Assembly (NCBI RefSeq): GCF_021018805.1 | Contig: NW_026960608.1 | Location: 2,418,001 to 2,482,000, forward strand | Source of the DNA: Prinia subflava | Lineage: Eukaryota; Chordata; Aves; Passeriformes; Cisticolidae | Reading direction: 5' to 3' | Length of the DNA stretch: 64,000 nt | In this document: positions 14,205-26,600 of the stretch, in pieces | Position numbering within the stretch: position 1 is the first letter of the stretch | Layout of the letters: the number at the start of each line of letters is the position of its first letter | The notes under the pieces: generated by a model | Seen by the model: only the letters and a program-made list of their open reading frames with translations | Databases searched by the model: none | What the model was told of the DNA's origin: nothing | Translations under genes and position numbers: made by a program

Positions 14205-15409
14205 CTAGCCCATGTCTCCAGATGCTTAAGAACCCAGATTGCATTGTGACTAGAGTCTAATAAAGTCTTAAAAGTTTAAATTGCAGGAGAAAAGTTGTTT
14301 CACAATTAAATATGTATGCATATTCAGACTGACATCAAGTCAATTTTAAACTTTGATGAAAGCTTTTAGGCTGACATTTGTTAGCAGTATACCTTGTGCT
14401 TATAATTAGCTCTTACATGTTGTTAATTATCATTATACATTAGTTCTTATACACTAACCATTATCATTACATATTCAAAGCAGTCAGTCAAACACTTTTA
14501 TCCCAAATTAGCTGCAATATGCAGTACCATGGAGAAAATGCCATATAGCTAGCTTGATAATGTTTTTGATGGTCCTAGTTGTTGAGGTCGAGGTGACCTG
14601 ATGGGAGGATGTGACAAACAGGATGGGGACAGTAATGGTAACAGCATTTATAGAAATGCTTATACAGTTGTACTGTATCAAGTTGTTTATGTTTAGTTTC
14701 AAAGCAAGCTAGTCTGTTTAGTATGTTGCTGTGTGCAACCAGCCTCTGTTCTAGCTGCAGCTCCCCTGCTTTCATAGAATGGGAACTTTCCATTCCCATT
14801 ACTGTGAGTCTGAGTCCAGACTGCTGTACTCTTTCTGACAGCTCAGCATAGAACTACAAAGCATGACTTTACTCTTATGGTAGAGTATCCTGAGTGTTGC
14901 CTTGTGGTTTTCTTGTGAAATCCATATTGGATTGTTGGTGTATGTAGAGCTTTTGGATCTTTCTTGGCATACTGCAGTACACAGTATGAGATACAACAAA
15001 GACAGCTAATGATACACAAATAGTGATTTTGGGGGTGCAGCAGTCTATGGGATTCCTGTTCTTGTATTTGTTCTATTAAAACTAAAATAAGTGTTACATG
15101 GAGTTTATGCATTCTCTAAAGTTGATATGAAGCTGTCTTCCTTCCTGCTTGATTAATAACTCTTCTTCCCGTATATGATGGGATTCCTAATGAGTTTACC
15201 TTGGCAATTTCACATCAGTTCTTAGCTGTTTCTCCAGGTGGTATAATTCTGATTTTTTTTCCTCTATGGCTAATATATGCTGCTGGTAGATATTGTAAAT
15301 ATTTTGCTCCTATATCGATACCTGAGAAGCATTGTTTGCATTTTTTTGCAGGGGACTCAGTTCTCTGGTTTAATTCCCACCAAGGTGACAACATGCACAC
15401 TTCCATTTT

Positions 15410-15540
15410 CAGTATTTCATATCATAAAATGGTTAAAGTAGGAAGGGACCTTAAAGATCATCAAATTCCAACTCCTCTGCAAAGGGCAGGGACACCTTCC
15501 ACTAGACCAGGTTGCTCAAGTCATTCCTGGAGTTGTTAAC
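15410..15540 (-). mobile_element. CR1 LINE 3'-end fragment
   Basis: The + strand reads ATGGTTAAAGTAGGAAGGGACC, reverse complement of the conserved CR1 3' end, followed by about 100 bp of CR1-like sequence. It is too short for any ORF. Confidence 0.85.
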
Positions 15541-15651
15541 CAATAGTTATCACTAAACAAAAGTTATGCCTTTAATAAAGCTGAGGGCTCTTCAGACTGT
15601 TCAAACAGGACAGGCCCATTGGTTACATCCTCATTTCTTGTAGTGTGTATT

Positions 15652-16032
15652 TGTGAGTGACTGTGACACAGACTCAGACCAGCAGGAAATTTGAATCGTT
15701 TATTCAAAGAAATGAGTTGGTTTTATACACTTTTTCAAAGCACAGTATTTCCTTATATGATAATTCTCACTACGTGATCTGATCTATCCCATGTTGCCAT
15801 GTCAGCAACGTGCTTTCTAAATCTCTTTCTATGGGGTGATCATGTGCTGTTCACCCATCTGTCATCTTTTGGCAGGCTTCTGTCCCATAGGGTTCTGCCA
15901 CATGTCACCTCCTCCCCCCAAGGTTTGGCGGAGACAAGTCTCTCTGTGCTGCCATGTGCTTCTCTGTGCTGCCATGTGCTTCTGCAAGAGGGTCTGACAA
16001 CCTGCAGCTCAACTCCATCCCATCTCTTCACA
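15652..16032 (-). repeat. ERV-C 3' LTR (381 bp)
   Basis: Starts TGTGAGTGACTGTGACAC and ends CTTCACA. The neighbouring CTCCCTCTTTTC (16036 onward) is the minus-strand polypurine tract. It is longer than its partner at 29847 chiefly because of an extra copy of a 21-bp TCTCTGTGCTGCCATGTGCT-type unit near 15945-15985. Confidence 0.92.
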
Positions 16033-16477
16033 CAACTCCCTCTTTTCTTTTATAAAAACAAGAATCGTGAAACAAAACACTTCTAACATTAGAACATGTT
16101 TGGCTCGCCGCCTGAACCAAACAAGCTCCATTCCTCACAAACAATATCTTTCCTATGAACAGGGGGATACATGAAAACACCCAATAACTGGTATCTGCAC
16201 ACATCTCCTTCCCATGAATGGAGACAGTGATTTAACAGATAGAACCTTGAGAAATGTCTTTAAATTGTCTAAAACCTTTACCATCACCCAGAGTCTGCAG
16301 TTGCTGGGGAGTCCCATTTCACAGTGAAAACTTGGAGAGCCTTTCCTGGACAAGACTTCCAAGTTTACCTTGAAAGAGAGTCCAGCTTTCAGAAGATCAG
16401 ATAGGCAAGTCAAAGTGACTTGATTACACTTTTAGTGCAGAAACACCTGGGTCTGATGGAATAATCCCATCAGCCAG

Positions 16478-16890
16478 TGTTGTAATTTAGGTTTAGGGGG
16501 GGTCCCAGGGGAGGGTTCCCCGGGAGCCCCCCGGGTCCTACGGTCGTTGGTATTTGCATGCAGGCAGGCAAGGAGACTCTAGACGGCTGGTGAGGTGCTG
16601 ATGAGATGAGGATTTATTTGGAGTTCAACCCCAGGAAGGCAGCAAGGGGGAGAGGGAAAGGGAGAGGGAAGGGGAGAGGAGCGAAGCCTCCGGAGGCCTC
16701 CAGGGCAAAGAGGGCAAGCCCACTTCCCCCTGCACTCTTAACACGGAGCTTCGAAATGGGCGCGGTAAGATTCTTCAGCCAATGGGGTTACAGACCCACG
16801 ATACTGCAGGGAGATTACAGACTTGGGATAAACCATACACTTTCCAGGGGTAAGCCAGAGCATACCATTTCAATAAAATGCAATTCCACA
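16478..16890 (-). mobile_element. 413-bp solo LTR inside ERV-C, TSD AGCCAG
   Basis: Runs from TGTTGTAATTTAGG to AATTCCACA with a perfect 6-bp direct repeat AGCCAG on both sides (16472-16477 and 16891-16896), indicating a class II element. An AATAAAT signal on the minus strand (near 16614) gives the orientation. The uninterrupted target sequence is preserved in the related ERV-F near 55740-55870, confirming the insertion. Confidence 0.88.
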
Positions 16891-16917
16891 AGCCAGGGCT
16901 AGAACTTGGCCAGAGGC

Positions 16918-17624
16918 TCAAGCTGTAATTGAGAGGGTTTCCCTAAAATACCTACAAAATTGCCCAAAAACTTTATTAGTCGAAAAGGTATCAATCGTAA
17001 CATGAACGTATTTCAACTTACCAAACTCAGGGATAGATGTAACAGCAGTCTGCCAGATTTCTAGAGTTTGAAGTCCCTGGGGATTAACTCTGAGGGCAGG
17101 CAAGGGTGCTACCTGTTGACAGTCAGCATAGGCTTGTACAATTTGCCATGCTTGGTCGTGTGTAAGCTGAAATTGATTTTGAAGAGCTGCTGCACTCTGG
17201 TGAAAAAACCCATGTGACTGATGTGCCTGAAAAAAAAAACATCTGGCACAACAGCTCTAGCTAACTGGTCTGCGCGAGCATTACCTTCAGAGATGAGGCC
17301 AGGAAGACCAGTATGGGAACATACATGTAGGTTATAATACCTTTTTGTATGCAACTGCACTGCAAAACACAAACATGGTAATAAAGAAAACAACAATGGG
17401 TTAGTTCCTTCTTTCATATAAGCTTCTTCTAGTCTTGTCACAATACCTGCAACATAAGCAGAGTCAGTAGCAATACTACGCTCATCTTGAAATTTTTCAA
17501 AAGCTGCTAATTCTACCAGTTCAGAAGAACCATGAACTACTTCTATATCTTGTAGCCACTGACTGTTACTTTGCCACACTATTACAGACTGCTCAGTCTT
17601 TACAGAGCCATCTGTAAACACCAT
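16918..17624 (-). pseudogene. ERV-C pol: RNase H and integrase N-terminal part
   Basis: Class II pol remnant. RNase H is read from 17624 with a TDGS-type first catalytic Asp, a Glu in the ELAAFEKF segment, a TDSAYV Asp and a late Asp in the NARADQLA segment. The reading frame then passes into integrase zinc-finger sequence (about 17250-17110), and a second open piece (17103-16918) carries the start of the catalytic core. In that core the expected catalytic Asp of the WQ-x-D-x-T motif is Ala (WQTAVT). The rest of integrase is missing, so the protein is dead. Confidence 0.85.
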
Positions 17625-17729
17625 GCAGGCATTGGCAATTGGAACTGGGGAACAGTAAGAGTTTTCAATAAAATTAAGATAAAAATTTACAGGGATACCA
17701 TCAACTTTTCTATGAGCCTGTTGAGCACT

Positions 17730-19345
17730 TGTGCTGGTTTTGCATTGATTGACATTTAGTGAGTAATGAAGAAGCCACCCATGGAAATGATTTTTCTAAG
17801 AGAAGCTGCTAACAGTTTCCTCTGTGGCTGGCAAAACCAATCAGTGACTAGTTTTGAATACTGACACCTTGTTAAACCACTAGGAAGCTGAACCTGCCTC
17901 TGTCAACAAACATGTTAAAAATTGAACAAACCCCAGGAAAGCTCTCTTTTCTTCTGGCCTGGGAACAGGTAACAGGCCAACCTGGCCCGCTCCACATGGC
18001 CAGGCCGGGCCGGGCAGGCCCTGCCAAGGGGCTGAATGCCTTCCTGGGGAGTCCGCCAGGCCTCGTCCTGGCTCGGCTCCAGTGGCTGCCAGGCAGGGAG
18101 AGGGGAGGCCGATGGGCTCCGTCCTGGTCAGACCAGGCCCCAGTGGCTGTTAACATCTTGCTGCCAGGGCGTTCCCCCCTGCCCCGTGTGGGCCTGATGG
18201 GGCCAGACCAGGCCCTGCCTCTGCTGCAGCACTGGCCGGGATGGGCCCCCAAGATCCTGGCACAGCCCCAGCATGGCCTGAATCTACCACCATGACTGCT
18301 TCGGCCACCGCCCAACAGAAATCATCATGACCACCGCAGGCCCCAGGCAAGATAATAACTCCTTTATTGCACAGATGAAACTTGCAGGACTCTGATCCTC
18401 TCTCAAGTAAGAGAAAAGGACAGAGTGATGACACGTAGAGAAACAACATGAAGACACCAAGGTCAGTAAAGGAGTCAAGTCCCAGATGGGAGGAGAATGA
18501 GGAGATGCCTTAGTCTTTGGCTGAAATTCTTTTGCAAGGCCATGATGATAAACTCTGATGTACTAGAATATCACTTTAATTCATGAAAACCCTATGAGGG
18601 ATGGAGTGTTCAAATTGCAGATATGAGCAAAGGCATTCGAGCTGGAGCAAGTGGATGTTGAAGTAGCTGTGATCTCATGAGAAGTTTGAATAGAGAGATG
18701 AGAGTGATGAAGTCCATTTGCCCCCAGGGAAAGAAGACCTCTGTTCCCAGAGATGGAGATGATCTCAGAGATAGATGAAGAGAACCTTTGGTTTTGAACA
18801 GCTCATCCTTAAAATAGTACCCCATGAGTTTGACATGGCCCATGAACGTAGCTGTAGGAAGGCTGCGTGAGATGGGAGGGACTTCATGATTGCAGATTTC
18901 TGGGCTGCTGCTATTCATGAAAATTGTAGCGATGAGAGGAGAACTGTTTTCTTGTGGAAAAGTCTCCATATCATGGTAAAAGATTCCTCTGCCTAAGAGG
19001 ACTGATGAAAGACTATTTTAGAGGTGTTCAACTGACCTAAGTTTTGTCTCTGTACATTGTCAGTGGGAAAGAAAAGAAGGTTGTGAGGGGAAGAAAAATC
19101 TTCTAAAGGTTTTATTCTGATTCTTATTATTTGTTTTCTTTTCTTTCAGTTCTGTCTAAATAAAGTTTTCTTTATACCCTTTAAAGTTTTGTGCCTGCTT
19201 TGCTCTTCTCCTAATCTTATCTCACAGCAAAAAATGGAGTAAATAATTCTAGTGGGTGAATTGGCATTTAGACAACATTAGACCCCACCACGTTAATTGG
19301 TGCGTTGGCCGGGAAGCGAAAAATTGGCGAACCAAAACCACTACA
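17730..19345 (+). mobile_element. Long solo LTR, family gamma, sense copy (1616 bp), TSD GCACT
   Basis: Starts TGTGCTGGTTTTGC, ends ACCACTACA and is flanked by a perfect 5-bp repeat GCACT (17725-17729 and 19346-19350). An AATAAAG signal at about 19159 shows sense orientation. A GC-rich block (17930-18290) matches, in reverse complement, blocks in the copies at 43427-45004 and 45571-47065. Both the 5-bp duplication and the exceptional length point to a class III-type family. It interrupts ERV-C pol between RNase H and RT. Confidence 0.9.
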
Positions 19346-19350
19346 GCACT

Positions 19351-20056
19351 TAAAATCTGTGTGATCTGTTCTAAGGCTCCTGTTGCTCTGGGTGTCAGGG
19401 TGCGAGGGGAAGTAAGTTCAGGATTCATTTTCAATAACAGGAAAAGGAGGTAGAGTTGTTCAGTTGTAAAACCCAATAAAGGGGGTACCAAATTATTTGT
19501 TCGTAAGAGCTTTTGCAAATCCTTGAGGGTAGGCACTTGAGATATCAATTGCAGCTGCAAAGGCCAAACAGTTTGGTAGGGCTCAACAACATTAATGGAA
19601 AGCACAGCAAATGCAAATCAAGGGGCATCATGTTCCCAAAGTGGTACAGTAAAAAAATAATCTTTTAAATCAATCACTATGGGGGTCCAGGTTTGTGTCA
19701 ACATTGCAGGAGATGGTAGCCCTGGCTGTAGGGTTCCTGTAGGTACAACAGCATTGTTGATTTTTCTAAGATCATGCAGCAATCACCATGTTCCACTCTT
19801 TTTCTGAATAATAAAAACAGGGGTGTTCCATGGGCTAGTTGTGAGAATGATATGGCCAGCTTGCAGTTGTTCTTGTACAAGCTGGTGCAAATGTTGCAGC
19901 TTTTCCTGAGATAAGGGCCACTGGTCCAACTACGCAGGACTATCTGTCATCAAGGTGAGGGCTGGGACATGCTGCTCAGCAGTGGCCCTTATGATAAATT
20001 TGTTCCGAATACAAGACCCCATTGGCTAAGGCAGTCTCATCCCCATAAAGTAACAC
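19351..20056 (-). pseudogene. ERV-C pol: reverse transcriptase remnant, YxDD deleted
   Basis: Minus-strand RT fingers region reads from about 20000 through a [13 protein letters not shown] segment and a LHDLRKIN segment, up to the first palm strand with an IDLKDYFF motif (near 19690). After FAFA (about 19605) the frame jumps directly to thumb/connection sequence (19249-19605), so the palm half containing the YxDD catalytic pair is absent. Stops also occur. The deletion is internal to ERV-C and unrelated to the flanking insertions. Confidence 0.85.
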
Positions 20057-20061
20057 GGAGT

Positions 20062-20879
20062 TGTCGTGGTTTGAAAGGCAGGTATCTGCTAGGAAGGGGG
20101 CAGGACCTCCCTAGAGATGGAGAATTCGAACCCCCTCCCTCCAAATTATTCTGATTTAAAAAATTAAAGGAGCTTTCAGACAGAGGTATGGGGATAGGAA
20201 TAACAGTTCTTTACTAGTATATATGACAAAACAACAAACAACAACTACAGGATTAATAATAAACAGAACCAAGAACCTTGAGGGCTTTTTTTCACAAAAA
20301 AGCCTGGGGCAGTTTGATCTCGGTGCCCCTGCAGGACTCCGAGAGGCTGAGCTGGAAGGGAGGGAAGTCCCGGGCTGGTGGATGAGGAGCTCTGTGCTGG
20401 AAGCTGGAGCAGCAGGGGTGTCCCGGCAGGGCTTGGCAGTGCAGGGCTACAGAGTAGCACGGGAACCTCAAAGCTCCCAAGAAGCAGCGGCGGTGGGGGA
20501 GGTAAGGCTGGAGAAAACGAGCTCAGGATTCCTGGGTACACGAGCAGATGACGGTAGATTTCCCAGGACGAGACAGAGGCAGTGATGGCCGTGAACTCTT
20601 CCTGCAGTGAGGGGCAGCTTGACCGTCCTCCTTGGTGCTGAGAGCAAGAGTGAGTTCCCCTCCCCCATCTCTGTCTTTTTACCTTTCCCAAAACTAGTAA
20701 TCTCTCCCCTCTGAGGGACACTCCCAGAGACTTAAAAACAATAGGTGTAGCCTTGTGTTGCCATGTCCTTCAAGTACTCTCTTTTGTTCTGATTAAGTAG
20801 TCATTAAGGTTTCTTGGAAACTTATGGGAAAAAATTCTGTGAGAAGAAAAAAAAAAAAAAGCAAATCTAACCCCCAACA
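20062..20879 (-). repeat. ERV-A 3' LTR (818 bp)
   Basis: TGTCGTGGTTTG to CCCCCAACA. It matches 26625-27451 along its whole length, with small indels (a 4-bp CAAA difference near 20240 and a 5-bp one near 20385). Confidence 0.95.
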
Positions 20880-21017
20880 TTATCCACCCCGAATTTTTTC
20901 CCATACCAACCTATTACATTGAATTTAAACCTTTAAAAATATATACACACATGCACTACCTAAATTATATACATCTGTACATACAGATATGGGTACAGAC
21001 ACAGTGATGTGGGTAGT

Positions 21018-21950
21018 TCATCCTAAAACAAGGTCTCCTTGAGGTATGCATCGGGTCTCTCCATCCCTTTGCATCACCCACCAGGTGCATCCTGGTCCCT
21101 GAGCGAAGACAACCCTACGGATGGGATTGTCTTTGCTGGAGGCAGAATTAATCCAAACGGTTTTTCCCAGCATACCTCTCATGTGTACCACTGGAACCTT
21201 ATCTCCATCTGTTGTTCTCAGGGGCTCAGACTGGGCAGGGCCTGCTCGGTTGGTGGAACCTTGAGTGTTCACTAACCATGTGGCCTTTGCTAAAATAATC
21301 TCCCAGTTCTTGAAAGTCCCCCCACCCAGTGCCTTCAAGTTGGTTTTAAGCAGGCCATTGCACCGTTCAACTTTCCCGGCTGCTGGTGCATGTTAAGGAA
21401 TATGGTGCACCCACTCAACGCCATGTTCTCTAGCTCAGGTGTTTATAAGGCTGTTCTTGAAATGGGTCCCATTGTCTGACTCGATTCTCTCAGGGGTGCC
21501 ATGTCTCTACAGGACTTGCTTTTCCAGGCCCAGGATGGTGTTCCGAGCAGTAGCGTGAGGCACAGGGTAGGTTTCCAACCATCCAGTGGTGGCTTCCACC
21601 ATGGTCAGCACGTAGCGCTTGCCTTGGCGGGTTTGGGGAAGGGTGATGTAGTCAATTTTCCAGGCTTCCCCATACCTATATTTGGACCACCGCCCGCCAT
21701 ACCATAGGGGCTTCACTCGCTTGGCCTGCTTGATTGCAGCACACGTCTCACAGTCATGGATAACTTGAGAAATGCTGTCCATGGTTAGATCCACCCCTTG
21801 GTCTTGTGCCCACTTATAGGTGGCATCTCTGCCCTGATGACCTGAGGCATAATGGGCCCATCGAGCTAGGAACAACTCTCCCTTGTGTTGCCAATCTAGG
21901 TCTATCTTTGACACTTCTATCTTGGCGGCTTGATCTACTTGCTCGTTGTT
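21018..21950 (-). pseudogene. ERV-A integrase
   Basis: Retroviral integrase in two open pieces (21914-21507 and 21338-21018) joined by sequence with stops. The zinc-binding part has the His-His...Cys-x2-Cys pattern (HYASGHQG ... CETC). The catalytic Asp is in WKIDYITLP (near 21655), the second Asp in ESDNGTHF (near 21475) and the Glu in GKVERCNG (near 21370), so the D,D,E triad is complete. A C-terminal barrel-like part follows. A TAA near 21400 and frame breaks inactivate it. This is the last gene before the 3' LTR. Confidence 0.88.
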
Positions 21951-22133
21951 TCAGTGCTCCTCATTAGCCCGACTCTTGGGGACATGGGCATCTACATGGC
22001 GGTCTTTTACAGGTAGCTTCTCTACCTGAGCAGCAATGTCTTTCCACTCATCAGCAGCCCAGATTGGTTTTCCCCCATGTTGCCAGTTGGCCTTTTTCCA
22101 CCTTTCCAGCCAACCCCACAGAGCATTGGCCAC

Positions 22134-22595
22134 TGTGAAAAATAGGGTTAGTTAATTCATGTTTTATGGATAATTATAAACTGGAAACTGTAATATACTG
22201 TATAAATGTATGATAGATGTGTACGTGCTCCACCCGCGTGCCTCACAGATTCCCGTTGAGCACCTCTCCTGATTTTCCCGGTCCAGAAATAGAAGGTGAA
22301 AAATACAAGGCAAAAACGCTGTCAGAAGACAATTAACATCACCAACCTACACCCTGACTATGTTCGGCAAGCCATCCACGCTGCTACGGCCGTTAATCAC
22401 CTCAAAGCAAGGATCGTTTGGGGAGATAGCAGGCTGCCAAGCTCTGTATCTCACGGCTCACCCTTGGCATTTTCCCGGGAAAAACTCTGTCAAGTATTTC
22501 CGCTGGCTTTGTTTTTACCGAAATTCTGTGATTCGATTTTTGTTAATAAATCAAACTATTCTTTTAACTGGAATATTGGATTGGCATTTATAACA
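22134..22595 (+). mobile_element. 462-bp solo LTR inside ERV-A, TSD GCCAC
   Basis: TGTGAAAAATAGGG to TTTATAACA, flanked by a perfect GCCAC repeat (22129-22133 and 22596-22600). AATAAATC near 22543 gives sense orientation. The uninterrupted target is preserved in ERV-B near 38020-38045. This is the deepest nesting level here: LTR in ERV-A in ERV-C in a CERT1 intron. Confidence 0.9.
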
Positions 22596-22600
22596 GCCAC

Positions 22601-24190
22601 CATCCACAAATCAGTGTAGAGTCAGAGCTTTGGCCACTTCTCTCTCTCAGCAATGTCCAGGGCCAATTGAATAGCCTTGAGTTCTGCAAGTTGACTCGAT
22701 CCAACTTCTCCTTCAGTGGCTTGTGCAACCTGTCATGTGGGGCTCCATGCGGCTGCTTTCCACTTACGGTTCATCCCTAAAATGCGACAGGAACCGTCGG
22801 TCAAAAGAGCTTAGCGCGTTTCTTCTTCTGGCAGCTGATTATACGGTGGAGCTTCTTCGGCACGTGTCACTTGCTCTTGTTTATCTTCATCTGTGAGACC
22901 CAAGTTTTCACCTTCTGGCCAGTTTGTGATTATCTCCAAAATCCCAGGGCGATTTAGGTTTCTGGTACGGGCGCGCTGAGTGATGAGGGCAGTCCATTTG
23001 CTCCATGTGGCGTCGGTGGCGTGGTGGGTAGAGGGAACCATTCCTTTGAACATCCACCCCAACACTGGTAGTCGGGGTGCCAGGAGGAGTTGTGCTTCCG
23101 TGCCAATCACCTCCAAGGTGGCTTGAACTCCTTTACAGGCAGCCAAGATTTCCCTCTCTGTGGGAGAGTAGGTGGCTTCGGACCCTCTGTAATTTCGGCT
23201 CCAGAATCCCAGTGGACAGACTCGAGTCTCACCAGGCACCTTCTGCCAAAGGCTCCAGGACAGACCATGATTCCCAGCTGCAGAGTAGAGCACCTTCTTC
23301 ACCTCTGGTCCTGTCCTAACTGGGCCAAGGGCTACCGTATGAGCGATCTCCTGCTTGATCTGGGCAAAGGCTTGCTGCTGTTCAGGGCCCCAGTGGAAAT
23401 CGTTCTTCTTGCGGGTAACCCGGTAGAGAGGGCTCAATCTGGCTGTAATCAGTAATGTGCATTTTCCAAAAGCCTATGTTGCCTAGGAAAGCTTGTGTTT
23501 CCTTCTTGCTGGTCGGTGGAGACATTGTAGTGATCTTATTGATGACCTCAGTGGGAATCTGACGCCACCCATTTTCCCACTTTACTCCCAGGAACTGGAT
23601 CTCCTTGGCAGGTCCATTGACTTTGCTCTTTTTGATGGTAAAACCAGCTTCCAGGAGAATCCGGATGATCTTCTCTCCTTTCTCGAATACTTCCCTTGCT
23701 GTGTTTCCCCACACAATGATGTCATCAATGTACTGTAGATGTTCCGGAGCCTCACCCTTTTCCAGTGCAGCCTGGATCAGTCCATGGCAGATGGTGGGAC
23801 TGTGCTTTCACCCCTGGGGCAGTCGGTTCCAGGTGTACTGCACGCCCCTCCAGGTGAAAGCAAACTGAGGCCTGCATTCTGCAGCCAGAGGAATGGAGAA
23901 AAACGCATTAGCGATGTCGATTGTGGCATACCACTTTGCTGCCTTGGACTCCAGCTCGTACTGGAGTTCCAGCATGTCTGGCATAGCAGCGCTCAGCGGT
24001 GGAGTCAATTCATTCAAGGCACGGTAGTCCACAGTCAGTCTCCATTCTCCGTCAGACTTGCGCACAGGCCAAAGATGGCTGTTGAAGGGTGAGTGGGTTT
24101 TGCTGACCACCCCTTGTCTCTCCAGCTCTCGGATCATCTTGTGGATGGGGATCACAGCATCTCAATTCGTCCGATACTGCCGCCGATGCA
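22601..24190 (-). pseudogene. ERV-A reverse transcriptase and RNase H
   Basis: Class III-type pol. RT is open from 24155 to 23808 and 23714 to 23382, with SPFNSHLWPVRK, a VDYRALNEL segment, the first catalytic Asp in TIDIANAFFSIP and the YIDD catalytic loop at 23721-23732. The thumb follows in the 23382-23714 frame. The connection and RNase H-like part continue open to 22811. A frame change near 23750-23810 separates the RT halves. Without those breaks the domain order and length look normal. The RNase H/integrase linker is split by the solo LTR at 22134. Confidence 0.9.
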
Positions 24191-24309
24191 CCGTCGAGGT
24201 GGCAACAGTACTCGTTGCTCTTCTACCTTCAGGAGTCCTACTGCAGATGGGTTCTCTGATGATCCAGGCAAGGTGTTCAATTTCTTAATGCCCTCTGCCT
24301 CCACGACAG

Positions 24310-24609
24310 CTATTCCAAAAGCCCATCTGAACCCCTTAGGGTCTTTGTAATAGCCATTCCTGAGAAAGTTGACGCCCAGATACACGGGGCCTCTGGGCCA
24401 GTCACAATTGGATGTTCCTGCCACTCCTTCCCAGTCAGGCTCACCTCGGCTTCCAACAGAGTCAATTCTTGTGATCCCCCCGTCACACCGGCAATTGAAA
24501 TAGGTTCTGTTCCCATATGTCCCGATGGCATTAGGGTACACTGAGAACCAGTATCAACCAAAGCTTCATATTTCTGTGGCTCTGATGTGCCAGGCCATAG
24601 AACCCACAC
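24310..24609 (-). pseudogene. ERV-A protease
   Basis: A 99-residue open frame on the minus strand contains the retroviral aspartic-protease motif ALVDTGSQCTLM about residue 17, followed by the flap and body segments. The active-site Asp-Thr-Gly is intact. It sits between gag and RT in the expected order. A second overlapping frame (24152-24541) continues towards RT, implying a frame change or a normal gag-pro-pol shift. Confidence 0.85.
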
Positions 24610-24785
24610 AATCCAAAAGACTCAGTTTTCCCATGCCTCTTCCTGGCTAGAGGCAGGGCTCCTCTAGCACCGGTTACTACTCTCTTCCTGTGCATACATA
24701 GTAGAGGTTACTTCAAGGGGATCTGACAGAGCATCCTCATTTCTGTAATACCTGACAGCCTGGTCAGGGGAGGCTGAGGCTACCT

Positions 24786-26497
24786 TCATTCTAGTGGAAC
24801 CCCCTCAGTCTTTCTCTCCTTGAGCTCACGCACCCGTGCTGCCAGGACAGAAGTGGGTTTCCCATCCCACCTTCCCATGTCTTCCCCATGGTCAAGCAGG
24901 AAGGACCACAGGTCAGCTCGTGAGGTGTACCCCCTCTCTCTAGCCGAGGGACGTTGGGCTCTGACTCTGGGGCCTATAACTGGCACTGGTGCCACATGGG
25001 AACTGTTCCTCCTCATCTCCTCCTTCACGTCCCTTATCTCCTCTTGGAGTTCTTTAACCACGCCAGAGACCTGAGTTTGTATTGGGCCACTGATCATACT
25101 GTCAAAATTTCTAAGCTTGCTGGCTACAGAACCTACAGTCACTCGGTTGGTGTCAGTATTAATCGTTGCCATGAAGGTACTGTATTCAGATGGCCCTTTA
25201 GTTGCTAGATTCCACAACATTTGCCTTGTGCACCTGACTTTGTTGGGGTCATTGTCATGCCGTCCACCCCTCCCAAAAACTACCTCCAGTATTGCCACTT
25301 CTCTCAGCTGTTGGATCCCTTCCTCAACAGTCTTCCAGCGCATGCTAAGGTGGTGCTCCTGCATTCTGTCTCTGTGGACAAACCTCTCCCTTACACTCAT
25401 TAAAAGCCGCTCCCAAAGGTGAAGGGGTCCTTGCTCCTTTACGAATACCTGATTCACACCTGAGTCTTGGGTCAAGGGTCCCATATTCCTTGCCTCACCA
25501 CCATCCAGTTGCACACCTCTACCCATAAGGTCCCAAACCCTAAGTAACCAGGTTTTATAAGGCTCACGTTCCCGTCGTGCAGCATCTTTTTGCAGACGAC
25601 GGAGATTTTCATATGACAGGGACTCAGTGATGATCTCAACCTCTGGCTCCCCTGTAGGTTGTGAGGGCCCTCCTTTTTTATCCTTATCACTTGGGTGCTC
25701 TGATTTCATCTTATATTTCTTTTTTTCCACAGGGGCAACTGCTGCTGGCTGTGACTGCCCCTGTGGTTCAGCTGGAACCTGGACGGTTGTAACGTCTGTG
25801 GGTTCCACTGCTGCACCTTCAGACTCTGCCTCTTCAGGGCAGGGAGAGGGTTCCCACCAGTTGGGGCTAATGAGGCCACCACTGGGGAAAGGTGCTCCTT
25901 CAGCATCTGGCCCATCTCCTTCACCAGAACTCCCACCCAATCTGGGTGGTTCATTTCTGAGGTGGGCTTCATGGCAGGGTCAGGTGGTGGGGCATCATCC
26001 TTAGTCTGTGGGGCAGTGTCAGGCTCCATGGCAGCACCCTGAGTCTCTAGGGCAGTATCCTTATTCTCTGGGGTAGGTATCAGGGTTGTTATCCAGGTCA
26101 ATCTCCCCTTATCTCGGAATACTAAATAGATTAGGCCTGTGAGCAATACTAGCCATTGTATGATATCATTAGCATTCAGAGAAGATTTAAACCCTTCAAA
26201 AACTGGTGGAATAGACCCAAACAGCTGAGTGAAGGGTTGGGAAAAAAATTCCCCTGGTGTCATTTCCTCACAGTAGGTACCATTGTTAAAGTAACCCCAC
26301 AAACAGACACTTAGAGCGTGATAGCCATGTATCCATGTGCCTGCCTTCCAGAGGAAGTTAAAAATCCATGAATTCCTCACCTTATTAACCCATAGTGCAA
26401 ACTGGATAACAGCCACAGTAGCCTTCGTTATAGGGCCCATGTTTAGATAAGGGCCTTGCAAATGGGAGAAAGATAGCCACAACCACATGCCACCCAA
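24786..26497 (-). pseudogene. ERV-A gag (two overlapping frames)
   Basis: The 5' frame (26497-25706) begins about 100 bp after the PBS. It has an aromatic-rich N-terminus and a strong hydrophobic segment at residues 111-127 (IIQWLVLLTGLIYLVF). The 3' frame (25940-24786, 384 aa) has an acidic/proline stretch, then a long Arg/Glu-rich domain resembling class III gag with coiled-coil potential around KELQEEIRDVKEEMRR. The frames differ by one base, so a single frameshift near 25850 probably split one gag. No CCHC zinc knuckle is seen, and the ORF ends at a stop before protease. Function beyond gag is not assignable; the membrane-like segment is unusual. Confidence 0.75.
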
Positions 26498-26600
26498 ACC
26501 AAGGTAAGCTAGACCACATGATGCTACTTAGGGAGGTTTCTATACCCAGTGCACAAGGTCACTTAAGAACTGTTATTCCTTTTTCTCTCAATGCCCTCAA

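Noticed and set aside
17912..18449. Open frames in the GC-rich block of the long LTR
   Set aside because: Present on both strands, no start context or domain, and the block is shared with other solo LTRs as non-coding sequence.
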